A stretch of 64,000 nt of DNA from Phoronis australis (Eukaryota > Phoronida > Phoronidae). Position 1 is the stretch's first letter. Each line of letters begins with the position of its first letter. Below, one piece after another: positions 36,108 through 48,700 of this stretch. The stretch lies in NCBI GenBank assembly GCA_002633005.1, contig NMRA01000313.1, positions 62,001 to 126,000 on the forward strand, read 5' to 3'. A program made the translations under genes and the position numbers. A model generated the notes under the pieces. It was not told the DNA's origin. It made no database searches and saw only the letters and a list, made by a program, of their open reading frames with translations.

Positions 36108-36617
36108 ACCCCATTTACACTGGAGCTCAGAATCGACTTAATTTTAATCGATTTATCCTTATCTGCCTCGTTTCTGCCGTGCAGTGTGCTGGAATAATCC
36201 TGGGCATGTGCACTTCTCAACTTCCTGTCAAGAACTTCCCATATTTCTTAATAAATGGATAAAGTGGCATTAATTGGATTGTTTTGGTGCCATTTAAATT
36301 TTGCCGTAAAAGCATATCAAAAAGTATAGTCGGAAAATATCAAACTTGAATTCACGCGGGCAATCTTGGACAAAGATAAACACAGGAACCATTCTACGCA
36401 TGTGCACGTGTACGTCACTCCACCATTTGGATTGTGTGTTTTCACATGATACCGTACGTATCGGTTTTAGTTAAATCGGTTCGAAACCACCACCTCTAGC
36501 TGGTTCATGTATTTGATCAATTCAAGCTAAACCACCTATGTTTACACTTACTTTCTAAAGTGATTTGAGACGCCAACCGAGTTCAAATCGATTTCAAGTC
36601 CGCAATATAAACGGGAT
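36108..36617. mobile_element. Possible ~510-bp MITE
   Basis: The left end is ACCCCATTTACACTGGAGC. The right end, on the other strand, is ATCCCGTTTATATTGCGGAC, about 70% alike. ATCGATT words occur near both ends. There is no coding frame and no exact target duplication was fixed. Confidence 0.4.
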
Positions 36618-36814
36618 GATAGACTTGAATGCTAGAGGGGGCATTGGTAGCCCCTTAATGGGACAAGCCCATGTGATAGGAGTTGTTGTGGCTCTTTTTC
36701 TAAGTGACTGTAGAGAAACTGTCAGTGCTGTGGTTGTGGATGTTTAGACTAGGATTGCAATTGGAAATGATAAAATAGGTTGTGCTCTGCTCATGACTGA
36801 TGTTGAGCTGGTAA

Positions 36815-36965
36815 AAATTCACTTACTTAGAACTTGTTTGTAGTTGATGACTCTTGTGTCTCCACCCTCATCTAGGGGTCTTTTTCAATGAGTTGAAAAA
36901 GTACCGTAGATGAGGGCGGAAACGAGTCATCAACTACATTCAAGTACTTTGTAGTAAGTGAACTT
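36815..36965. repeat. Long near-complete hairpin (~74-bp arms, 4-base loop)
   Basis: The centre TTTTTCAATGAGTTGAAAAA (36881-36900) is an exact palindrome around TGAG. The arms continue outward as CCCTCATCTA / TAGATGAGGG, GTTGATGACTC / GAGTCATCAAC and TTCACTTAC / GTAAGTGAA, with small mismatches. Both arms together span about 150 bases. Confidence 0.9.
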
Positions 36966-39900
36966 GAATGTGCTCTGCAACTGGAATGCGATTTGTAAAT
37001 CGATGGTAGTGCTGTATGTTATTTCTAATACGTGATGGTAAAGGTGTTATTATTTAGACCACATGTACATGTACTGTTAAGATAAAACTGGCCTCAACTT
37101 GCACCTTAGTAATAGATAAAAATGGGTTTCTGTGCTTCAGAAGAACTGAACGGGATAAACTGCTTGCAACTGACAGTTCACTATTGCTCATGACATGGGC
37201 TTGACAAGTTGGTCAGTTGATGTGTCGAGCATGATCTCGAGGAAAAACAATCTTTCGCTTTTTGTCAAGTGCAGATATCACTCTCTGATCTGAGCTTGGA
37301 CCAAGTTGAGGCCAGCTACGCCCAGTGGTCAAATAAAAAACCTTGTTTGCAGAAGATACGTTTTATACCCGTATTGTTTAGAGCTAGAAAATATGCTGTT
37401 AGTTCAGCTTCGTAGTTCTTCCATATATCAAATTAATTCCAAGGCGTTGCTGGACATATATTGTATATTGATTGAAAGTGATGAGATTTTGTAGCTTCCA
37501 TTAGCAACTGGCCTAATGTCAATACACTTAGTTAGCCTCATTATGGAAATTTGACTTTCATCACAGCGCTAAGTGAGCTCGTTGGTGTCTGAAACGACTT
37601 GATCAGCCTAATGAATGGCAAGACTTTTCGTCTTAATACAGGTCAGCTGGTGCTCAATGCTGTTGAATTTGTGCAAAAGGGGAGAGCAATGCAAATTTAT
37701 CATAATCAGCATTTCGAAGTAGTTCCATTCTTGAAATTCTTTTTGTTGGCATCTTCAGCCTGCTGAGCAGATTATTCCCTGTATTTTTCATGACCACAGC
37801 CAGTCATTTGAATGAAAGTATGTAATTTTAACTTTGCATACCGGCTGAGGTTAAACAATATATTTGCCCTGTTTAGCTGACTAAACATGAAAATCGAAGT
37901 AGGCCTTTTAATCTCATAACTCTAGTGTCAGTGTATTCCTTACTATGATGGTATCCTATTTCCTACACTAAAAGGAGTATTGAAACCATCAGCTACTCGG
38001 GGGAGGGGGGAGGAGAACACTCAGGCTGCTGGGGTCTGGGGTTGGCCAGCGCTAAAGTTGGGAATTCGAAAATTGTGCATTACCTGCAACTTGAGTGCGT
38101 AGTAGAAATGGAATCCTATCAGGGTAAGGAATATACGACCGATTTTATGGCAGCAAAAGTCTAAATGCCGCTTTAAGCAATATGTTAGGCTAATTTAAAA
38201 AAATGTCATTTTTTAAAATCGAGGTTGCCTGTGTATCAACCTGGTTTGTGTACTAGTCTTGGTGTCTGTTGCATGAAAACTTACTTTAGACTGAAGTCAG
38301 AAATTTGGGCACACACTCCTACATCCTCGTTTGTGAATAAAGTTATCAAATTATTTGAACAACTACCAGTCTTGGGTATATTTCAGCAGACCTTTTACTT
38401 GTGCTGAAGAGAGATAGTTTTTGTTTAGAGATAGTTGTGTGGAGCAGACTAAATTTCTAACTTATTTAGTCTTTAGTCACTTTTCATGGAACACTCCTGT
38501 TGTAAATTTTTGTCTGTAGGATGTCCCGAAAATGTTCACAAAAATATTTATGAAATGTGATTATCAGCAAATGGATTTACTGAGAATTATTGGTGTTTTT
38601 GTATTTCAAAATTTCTTTTGAGTCACTGTAAATTAGGTAAAATATTACTACTCTTTATTGTAGACAAAGGACGAATATATTCATTCAGACTCTGCACACA
38701 CAAGTCTCGATCCTTTACGTGCTTCACAGAACAAGCACGTTCATTTGACTACTGAATCCACAATTTATGGTCATTCTTCACTTACGTAGCACACAACATG
38801 GCCAACGAGTGAAATTCTGTATTTTTTAAGTTTTCTCACAGAAGTAAAGATTACAAACATCTAGTAGTGTGAAAATGTCATCCAACATTTGAGAATGGCC
38901 AATTGGCAATAATTTATTTGCAAAATAAGTGAAGAATTTAATGTAGAACAGAACCATAACGTGTTAGTGTTCTGCTGCTTGGTGAATCCGCTTTGTTGAA
39001 AAATCTTCAATATCTTCACTGGAGCTGCACAACTGGCCGTGTTTGTTTTTTCTTTGCTAGTAAGGGTCGACTTGTGGTACTGTTACCGACTTCCTTGCAT
39101 TGAAAAACAAATGTTTTGAGTTCCGTGGAATTACAGAAACGCTCAAAATTCCGAGGAAAATCATTTTTTTCAGATTATTTATGTTCACATTTTTGGGACA
39201 CCTTGTGCATTGGTTTTGTTTGTTATTACCTAGCGTTTAGTGGCATCTTGGATGGGAGAGCATTCATGTAGATTATGGCTTTAACATTTAGGGAAGCCAG
39301 CAGTCATCACCCCTCACAAATTGTGAGTGTGTTCTCACTAACAGCATTATAAGCAATTCTGTTCTCACAAGCTGTGTATCCATTCACACGCACCACAATT
39401 GTTTTGTTACCAACACCTTTTTCCCAACTGAAGAATGTGCGATGTGTGTTTGTGACAAAAAGCAGCTCGTAGGAATTGAATTATGGGCTCAAAAAGTGAA
39501 AACAGTTGTGCTGTTCTTGAAAGACTGCGACTGGCTACTGCACCCCCTGTTGTCTAAGTGGCAATGAATGCTGTCCTTTTGCCAGAAAGTAGTTTGATTC
39601 GAACGTTACTTGAACTGTGATATTGTTGACCGTGTACAGCTTATGCTTTGAAAGGCTTTTTGTTTATTTATTTTCCACTGAACATTGTGTTTGAAGTTGG
39701 TTTTTGGTGTTTTGCTTTGCCGTGTGTTGCTATTTTAAGTGCTTTTGCTTAGAGTATTCGCTTGAAGCTCGTGTAGTGTTGTTTGAATATGAGGTGGCTT
39801 ATTGTACTTGTACGATCTTGCGGTGTAGCCATCTTGCATACAAACTCGAAATTCCTGAGCGAACTGACTGTTATGTTTGGCTGGTGGCATGCGATTTTAT

Positions 39901-40191
39901 ATGTGCACACATTAAGCTGACAATACTAAGAGCTGCCAGATGAATCAAGTTGTTTATTTTCACTTTTTCGCTCTTTTTTGATGGATTAGCTAACTCAAAT
40001 TGTGGATAATAGCTTGTCGAGTTTATAGGCTTGAAATCCTTAAGATTGCATGATACCCATTTTGTGCTGTGAGATGTATTCAAACTGAAATGGAGTGACT
40101 TTGTGGTGGAGTATCTGATCATAGAAACAATCCTTTAGATCGGTTTGTTATCCCTGGAACATACTGTAAATTGTTGAATGCTTAACTTGCC

Positions 40192-41542
40192 TTAAAGGAG
40201 AACGCAACCTTTTTTCATGTTATCCAGACGTGTTTTTTAGTTAGTAACGGCTTCCCGTAATTTCATTAGTTAGTCGCGCCTTACTCCGGAAGTGATGTTG
40301 AGGGGGTTAAGAATTTCCTGCCATTTGGTTTTCATATAGTCTGACTGTGAGCTGTCGAGTCAGTCATTATTTTACTTCGATTGTGATAAGTTCAGCTGTC
40401 ATTTGCATTTGTTTATGAGTCAGTCAACATGCCGTAAGTTTGCTGCTACCGGGTGTACTTATTATCGTCTCGTGCATTTTGGGTATGCCATTACATCGTT
40501 TTCCGAAAGATGCCACACTGCGCCGTACTTGACTCATTCGTGTGAAGAATGTAGCGTTACCGGTCTACACAACGGACATGGCAGTTGAGAATTACCGAGT
40601 GAGTGCAGTTTTGAAGCAAGAACCCTCGCGACTAGCTGCAGCCTCATCTACTGTCACCTGTGCCTGGAGCATGCAATTCTGGGAACTAGCAGTGACGCGC
40701 CCTATGCTAGTGTTGTCTCCAGCGCAGAGCCTTTAAGCAGCCATGCAATGATGTTGAGTAGTGGGAGTGAACACAAGCCCAGCGTGACACCTGATGAAAA
40801 TAGTTCATTGTCCAGTTGACAGGCTGGTGAGCCAAACTTAAAGTTTATTGTGGACTTGACTAAAGTATTAGAGATATTTAGATGGTGGTAGGTGTGTGGT
40901 GAGGGAGTGACACATGGTTAGATGTAATCGGCTTCAGTGCCCAGGTCAGTGGGAATAGCATAGGCATTCCATTGAGGTCGGCATAACAGTGCACGCAGTG
41001 CACTAGCTTGCACCAAGAGGTCACATCACGTCTGTCCTCGGTCTATGAATCATCTCTCTCAACAGATGTCTGTGCGTATTCTGCCTCACTATACTCGGGC
41101 TCAAACATTATTCACCTGCTGACTGTTGGTGAAAAAATTCCTCGTTACCACTTATATGAACAATGTCTCCGTCACTCACGTCACTGTGACATGGGTTGCC
41201 AACTCCAGCCATTTTTAGGCTAACTAAACGATCCCTAAGTCCAACGTAACTGAGTTCTCTAACAACCTAGCTTGTCCTAGTAGAATACTCGTCAATGAGA
41301 AGTGGTGACGACAATTTTAGGAAACCAGCACGAAAACTACAATGGAACAGATCCTCACGGTGAACTCAAATGCAGAAACAAAAGGGCAGGAAATTCTTAA
41401 CCCCCTAAAGGTCACTTCCAGAGTAGGGCAGGACTAATTAATAACATTACGGTAAGCCTTAATTGACTGAAACATGTCTGAGATAATCAACGAACTGTAT
41501 TTTCGGTAAAATGACATGAAAATAGGTTTCCTCCTCCTTTAA
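40192..41542 (+). mobile_element. Kolobok-like DNA transposon remnant with TTAA duplication and THAP fragment
   Basis: TTAA at 40192-40195 and 41539-41542 flanks a 1343-base element. The ends are inverted: left AGGAGAACGCAACC, right (other strand) AGGAGGAGGAAACC. Inner inverted blocks of good similarity follow, for example GAGGGGGTTAAGAATTTCCTGCC near 40298 against the complement of GGGCAGGAAATTCTTAACCCCC near 41382. The interior has a broken THAP domain. Family knowledge: Kolobok elements use TTAA target sites and carry THAP DNA-binding domains, which piggyBac elements (also TTAA) do not. No DDE catalytic region is left, so the element is non-autonomous or internally deleted. Confidence 0.75.
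40428..40740 (+). pseudogene. Broken THAP domain inside the Kolobok-like element
   Basis: An ATG at 40429 is followed at once by an in-frame stop. In a second frame from 40436 comes KFAATGCTYYR (Phe where the first zinc Cys is expected). In a third frame from 40494 comes HRFPKDATLRRT, with TGA at 40530-40532 where the family has Trp. So there are at least two frameshifts, one stop and a lost zinc ligand. THAP domains are C2CH zinc DNA-binding modules of about 80-90 residues. This copy cannot make one. Confidence 0.75.
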
Positions 41543-43644
41543 GAAAACCTTGAAAAGGGTTCCTCTCCGTAAAAAATGACGCCATTGCTAAAACGGTTTT
41601 TCCTCAGTAAGACTATTCTAAGAAATACTGGTCACTGACATAAACAATAGGCTAGACATGCAATCTGGTCATCAAATACAAAAAACAAGTAAAAGCTACG
41701 TCATCAACTTAAATACTTAATATTTAATTTCAACATTTAGGCTGGCCAAGTTTATTTTGATAGTTTCAGTAACTTTTGCAGGTATCCTCCAGATTTAAAA
41801 ATTGAAAAGTTGGGAACGTTTGCAACTTAGTTTGCTATGTACTCCTCTAGGACTTTTAAGTATTAACCTTTGTTCTGTTTACTTCAATCCACCTAGTTCA
41901 TCTTGCAGATTTTAAGATTCTGTGTACAGAACTTCGTTTGGTTAGTTTATGTTGAAATTTGGTGTAGTGAGGTAGGAGAGTGTGTTACGTTGTGTATATT
42001 TGCCAGACGGGGGCGTTAGGTTGTTGTATTGCGTATTTGACTGTTACAACTCACTAAAGGACTGTTTCTTAATTTATTGTTAATGTTGATTACTTAGCTG
42101 TATACGTCATGTACTGTTTGATGTCCAGCTAGTTAAAGCTCTGGGAACAACCCATTTCCACCACCAGCAAACCCTTCTCTTAGTAGGCCACAAGACACTG
42201 ACTACCTATGGGAATTATTTTTGTGAACATTTACAAACATTTCTATATTACCGTGGGTGCATCAAATATTCAGTATGCCCAGCATTGTAATCAGTGTATG
42301 CTGCTTAATCATTTTACTAGAGAATCAATTCAAAATATTGAGGAAACGTTCAATAAATACTTAATAATCTTTCCATGCCTCCGAAAGTACTCCCAACTCT
42401 TTGTGACCGGTTTCTGAATCGAAACTTCAAAAACAGTTTTATGTCTGGAAAACACTTTGTAGGCCTGGAAAATGTTAGTTGGTGAGTGAATTTTGTAGGG
42501 GAAGCAGACATATTCCACACTCTTGCCCGGCAGCAGCTTTTAAGCTGTAAGAAGTCTCTTCGTATTTTAGTACAACACTAAATTTTCCTGTGATCAGCTA
42601 GGCCAAGAAGGAAGAGAAATGGGAATTGTTTGACAATAGGCTAAAAATTACTGTTATTTTGAGATTGACTGCTTTACTGAGGTTATGGATTCATTACTGT
42701 CGTCATTGTCCTTAGATTTTGACCATATTTGGTCAGACAGACCTTAATCTTTACGACTAGTGTATTTTGCACATAAACTGAAGGGACAAGATAATTCTCA
42801 GGTTTTTGTCAACTACACTATTCATTTTGACCAAAGATTTACCCTTGTACGTTTGTAGATTTATTAAATGAGCTACCAAATTCATACAATTTGATAGGTT
42901 GTTTTGTAATGTTGCTTTGTAAGTTTATGCCCATCTTTGGCTGTTGTACTGTGGCTAGAATAAAAACTCTATTTTGCTGATGAAAACTTGTTTTGTATGA
43001 TTTCACATTTTTAAAAGTAATGTTCCATGTTCAAAGCCTACTTAGGCAGAGATTTCAACACAACCTCCGACTTAAAGTCGTGAACTATGTTCTGGTGTTC
43101 AAAACATAAACTTCCTTTGTTGCAGTAAATCGCCTGGAACACCAGATGGCCATACGGCTATGGCAACTTAAAACTATTCCGCAGTAAGCAGCTGTTATTG
43201 TAAAGTCTAGTGAACTTCAAGTACCCTATTTAGTAGATATTTCTTATTATATTTTGTCAAATCTCTAGACAAAAATAAGAGTAGAGCAAAATCAACTTCA
43301 TCGCCGGCATGGCTTGTATCAATTTCGTGTAATAAAATAAAACTTGAAAAGTGTTAATAGGCCTTTTAAAATTGAAAAAGTTGCAATTTTGTCGCTTACA
43401 GTATTTTTCATGTGAAATTTAGGAGAAATTTCTTGAACAGACAAATGCAATGACAGAAATTAGTGCATTTTAATATCGAAATGTATACTGGTCTCCATTT
43501 TAGTTGCATATAACTTTATACCAAATAAAAACCCGACTTCAAACAAACAATTTTTTAATTTTTGCAAAAAACAAAAGATAGATTTGACCAAAGATCACCC
43601 CCATTCAAGAACATGTTTTCCTAAAAAAAATAAAACTTTAATTC

Positions 43645-43705
43645 AAAAATGGGTTGGGCAGTTGTGAATATGACTCGTAGGAGCCAGGTTCGAATCCGGG
43701 TAGAA
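43645..43705 (+). repeat. tRNA-like T-arm (possible SINE fragment)
   Basis: GGTTCGAATCC at about 43688-43698 is a perfect pol III B-box, inside a possible 5-bp T-stem (CCAGG/CCGGG, one mismatch). No A-box, anticodon arm or acceptor-stem pairing could be built, so it is not a working tRNA gene. A decayed tRNA-derived SINE head is possible, and chance is not excluded. Confidence 0.25.
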
Positions 43706-44405
43706 TTGATGTAAATTTCAGTTAAAGTATTTTCAAAAAAGCTTGAATGGGAGTTACATATTTTAGACAAAAAATGGACATTTTAAGAGACCTTCAAGAA
43801 TTTCAATTGCAATGTCCAAACAGTTGTAAGAAACAGATCAAAGGTGCGCTAACCAACCATCTGTAGAAACAAAAACTTGATTTTAACCAAATAACTAAAT
43901 GAACTCAAATTAGTTTAACCCTTGCTCTTAAGTCGGGCTACAGAGGATTTAACTCTTGCTTGGTGAAGAACTGTCGACTCATTGCTAGCGACCAGTTTGA
44001 AAAAGTTGACTTAGCCAGCCAGGTAATTTTATGTACTGCTCATGGCCAAAAGAAAACCAGGTCATCTCCCAATAGTCACCTCTAATCTGAATAAGGAACA
44101 ATTACCCAAGACCAGTTTCAGCAAGTGACCCAAATCAAAAGTTATGTTTTGACAACAAACAGGTTTACCTTAAAATGGCAATAAACTCGCATTCCACTGA
44201 AGAAACTAAAATTTCAGTTGGACCATTCACTCACTTAACAACTTGGATGAGAAGTGATATTTGGCCTTGCAAAAAAGAGATCATCGTTCATTACTCCTTG
44301 AGACCAAGCTCACGGCATACGATGAAAGCTTGTGAAAAGAAAACTTCAAGAGCCTCGTCTCGAGCAATAACGAACAGTCAGTTCTTTCCAAGTCCAGAAA
44401 TAGCT

Positions 44406-44576
44406 TGAAATTTGTCCACGGAACAATTTGAGACCAATTTGTCCATGGAACAATTTGAAACCAATTTGTCCACGGAACAATTTGAGACCAATTTGTCCAC
44501 GGAACAATTTGTGACCAATTTGTCCATGGAACAATTTGAGACCAATTTGTCCACGGAACAATTTGAGACCAATTTC
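44406..44576. repeat. 27-bp tandem repeat, about 6 copies
   Basis: The unit AATTTGTCCACGGAACAATT TGAGACC (27 bases, split here for length) repeats contiguously with CACGG/CATGG and GAGACC/GAAACC variants. Because 27 is divisible by 3, two - strand frames stay open as 9-residue repeats (for example VDKLVSNCS). It is a minisatellite, and no gene context supports translation. Confidence 0.95.
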
Positions 44577-45638
44577 GCAGTGGTCTAAATCAAAAGTCGT
44601 TTTTGTGCTGTATGGTGGCTGAACTTCTAGCCGCTTTAATAGATAACGTTGTTTAAAATATTCAGGATAGTTTTTCCTGATCTTACTTTACTAATGACAG
44701 TGCTAATTGGGGTTTAAAACATAACCACACTCATGCAATCTTGAATTTAGACTGTAAAACTAAATAAAGGAACATTTAGACACCTACCCCATGACGGTAA
44801 GTGCTTTAAGTTCTTGTAATGGAAAGTGGCTTTAGACTCACTTTTAAGTGTCGTATATGAAAATAACCATTAAGTACCCTTAGAAGATTAGTTAACCCAC
44901 TGATGCAGACAGCATTGCAATCCACTTGAAAAATGTTGCTTGCAGTCCAGACAATACTGCAAGACAGACTAGTTTTGAAGCCTAAGTGCACTCGCAGGAA
45001 GGAGAATAAATCTGTGGGGACTCGTCAATACTCTGTTTGACCCCACTAGATTCAATGTGTCCAAACCCTGTGACAAATCAAAAGTCTGTGACTGGACACA
45101 AAAACATAGCTGGAATGGATCTCTAAAAGGAAAGACCTTCTCCATTGACTCTATAGTTGGAGCACCCAAACATATGACTCACAGCTGATTGGTCAGAACA
45201 TTTATGACTCGCACCTCGTTGGCTAGAGTACTAGAGACCGCACACTGGATTATTTCTTCACTACAGATCACTTTACCACCGACGTCCTGGTGCACACTCC
45301 CCGCTGATAGTCACTGTCTTATGCAATGCAAACAGCCCGTTTCCAAACTATTCTTTTCCATCCAGTCAACTCTGCAGTGTTGCCATTTGATAATTTTCTC
45401 TGACGACTATTTTGTACACAAAAATTTGCCTCTCCTTAGCATGATTTCTCTTGATCTCACTCACCACGCTCGCAAGCCATATGCAACACACTCCCTTTCC
45501 ATACGGTGTTGGGTAAAACTGACTTAAGACAAATAACGAAAACGAAAGTGCTAACACTATTCCCTCGTCATCAACACTGAGAGTGTCAAAAGCTTCCAAC
45601 TCAATCTCAACTCGTTTATGATGAACAAGGTCGCACCG

Positions 45639-45729
45639 TCACGTAATCTCTCTCTCTGTCGGTGGTCTGTTTGTAATGTTTCGTTTCACCGCTTGCACAA
45701 CCCAATCGATCCCATCATGAACCCCTTCC
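45639..45729 (-). CDS. ARFRP1: ARFRP1 coding exon 7 (C-terminus and stop)
   Basis: The 3' splice site is tccatttcag. One base completes the Gly codon, then 29 codons begin EGVHDGIDWVVQAVKRNI and end RPPTEREIT, with TGA at 45641-45639. Human ends KGVREGIEWMVKCVVRN...RPPRQRDIT. The longer open frame upstream of the splice site (to 45908) is intronic and has no similarity. Confidence 0.96.
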
Positions 45730-48700
45730 CTGAAATGGACTCGACACTTAAATAAAAGGACAAATAATCCAAGTTTCCTAAAATTGTAAAAAACGTACCC
45801 ATCCAAGCGTATATATGTTATCAGAAAAAAGTCAATGAACATCATTGAAATTTGTCTGCCATTCTTTATGCTAAGGTAAAAACCCAATGGGGAAAAAATA
45901 TGAGACATCGTACTAAATCAACAAAAATTGATCAAAAAAATTTGCAACAACATTTTGTCAATTTTCAAGCAGATGAAATTTCATTCTTTTTTACTTTCTC
46001 GGACAAATGAGCCTCATTGACCAATACTAATTGAAAGCTTAATATTCAAACTCACAGATTCAGATATCTGCCGACTAATTGATTTTGTAACTTATTAAGA
46101 AGTAAAAATGATGTGCACGAACACTTAAGACTCAATAATAATAATAATAACGTAATGAGAACAATGCAGAGCACTGGTATCTGACCTGGCAGACATTTTG
46201 TTGAGGGTCTGGACTACACCGTCCTAACACAGGGGTACCCTTATTGGGGATCACTATTAGTGATGGAAATCATGCAAACATAAATGTTCTGCTTCAAAGG
46301 TATTGAAAACACCACTGTGTAATGTTGATTCAGGCAGTGATAAGTTCGGGGTGTTGTGTGCAGGAATATTTTCACTTCTAAGTCAATACCTCCTACTCAA
46401 AATTTCAGTGACTAAAGACTGAGTAGCTTAAACCATGAATATAAAACATACCCTGTTAAAGCAGACACCGGTAAAACCATACAATCTCGCCGACCGATTT
46501 TTGGAGCACTTGTGTTGAACACCTCCTTAACCTCGGTGACGCTCATGCATTCCTTGAAAGGACAAACGTAGAGAGTCGTTCCACAATTAAAATAGTTCGT
46601 TACATCTTAATCAAAGCAGCAAAGGCACTGTGGCATCACAGAATGGTGCAAAGAAGGAACCTGAGTTTTTGGCGACCTGCAGTTTAAGTCCATCACAAGG
46701 TACTTGAAAAAGTTCAACTACCTTTCTGTTGAGGTGGTTTATACAGGGCTTATCCAAACCTTCAAGTATAATATGCAAATCGCAGGAATTTGGCTGAGTC
46801 AATTGGACCTTATGCACTTTATGGACCACAATTAATGGTATCAAACATTCAATTTCATTTCACGAGTCATGGAAAGTCAAAAACAAGAGTTGAAAATGTC
46901 TTGTATTCTGGGTGCGAGACAGCCAAATCAACAGTTCAACAGTTAGAATGGTAAGCATAGAAAATGCACACGTAATCCAAGCACATCATTTTGGTTCAAC
47001 ACCTTGTGTAACACAAAAAATGAACAAGTAACCCAAAGATATATTAACAATGCAACTTCTTTAATATTCAAAGTATCACATGAGGTACTGCGAACCAAGT
47101 TTGTAGTACTTATCACAGTGTTGAAGTTGGCAGCATTTCGCTCCGACAGGACTCGGGCGCAATCCAACTTAACAAATTCTACTGGCTGTCTAAGTAGCAC
47201 ACAAAAGACAAAAATAATAAAACTTATTTTACACCCTGTGAAATATGCAGGGCATGGTATGAGCGAGTCCATTAGTCAAAACAAGATATTATCTTCTGTG
47301 ATCTCGATCTGTAGGATACGAGTCAACCACTCCTGAATTAAGGAAATTTTACACAGGCAATTGTCTTCTCCCTAATATAGCAGTTGATCATTGGCAGATG
47401 CTTCTCATTTACCCATATCTATGATGAATTAAACATCTAGTTGTCTGCAAATCACTAGAGTGATTTCTACAAACCCTCTTTCTAAGTCTACTAGCATAGT
47501 GTTTTGTATGACCAATCTCCCACAATCCTTTGTGAGTATGAAGAATGGCGCTACTCGTAACAATGTCCAGCACTTACTGTGACATCTTGCTTGTTCGCCA
47601 ATACCAGTAATGGCACACCTGCGACTGCGGAATTGGTAATCATCACATCTGCAAACAGTAAGGTAAGGCGACACATGTACTTTGTACAGAAACTTGTTAA
47701 ATAAGGGGGTACCCAAGAGCACTGCGAGCGTGCACTTCTCGTACAGCTTTTAATAAGCGCGCACTTGCGAGGGCTTTCAATCACTCCTGGCTGCTAATTC
47801 ACTTGCGAAGGCTTTCAATCACTTCCGCCTACTAGTTCACTTAGAAATCCAAGACAAAGTCCGACATGACAAAGTTTTAAGGAAATCACCTTCATCAAGG
47901 ACAATGATTCTAAGGCATAAAGCTACATTGTAGAAGGTTATTGTCAAAATTTTGGTACAAAAATAAATAATTTAATTACACGACATAAGCTTGCTTTATA
48001 TTGACCATACGGGAATATTTTTGATTTCTGTCACCTCCAAAGAGGTCGTAATACTTATTTATTATATTAGCTTAAGCGACTTTGCATTAAAGTAAGCAGT
48101 TCCAATTTTTTAGACTTATCAAAGTTTCATAAGTTTGAATCACAAAAATTGTCCCCTATTGAAATGATATTTCTTGCACTGATTTGCTGACAACTGCTTT
48201 TTCGTAGATGCCATTTTGGAATTACTGAGCATACGCTGTCGTTCAATCGCGAGTTATCACTTTAGGCAGGCGCACGCTCTATTCAACAGGCTTCAGATGT
48301 CCACAAACATTAATTCCAACGATCATTCAAACACTGTCTTAACCTATATGATACAGTTCAATATTTTCCAGTGTTATTTTGAACCGAGCATCACAAAAAT
48401 GAAATGCACCCATGAATGTCATCTCAACAAACCAGTTTATTACTTCTCAAAAGCTTGCCAATGGTTTCATGAACTTAATTGTCTAACTTTGGTACTTATA
48501 TATCTGGAAAATCACTTTGAGCCACGCAGAACAAAAGACTCATGAAATACATACACAAAACATACCGAGAGTGGCGTACATGAAGTGACATCCACGAGAC
48601 ATTATTCCGGGAATAATGTCGAGTGCGATAACACTTCGTGTACCCCAATCGAGGTACGTTTTGTACTTATCCCATACGCTTGGAACTCCTAAGTTTCTTT

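Larger units (their letters stand above)
35325..45638. other. Convergent intergenic region between the two genes
   Basis: It starts after the Nudix stop and ends at the ARFRP1 stop, so it must contain both 3' UTRs and poly(A) sites. AATAAA occurs at 36250-36255 on the + strand but is not supported otherwise. Repeats are listed separately. No other gene was recognised; the frames here lack similarity. Confidence 0.7.

Noticed and set aside
45730-45908. Upstream part of the - strand frame ending at the ARFRP1 stop
   Set aside because: It lies before the 3' splice site, has no similarity, and the phase to exon 6 fits only if the exon starts at 45729.
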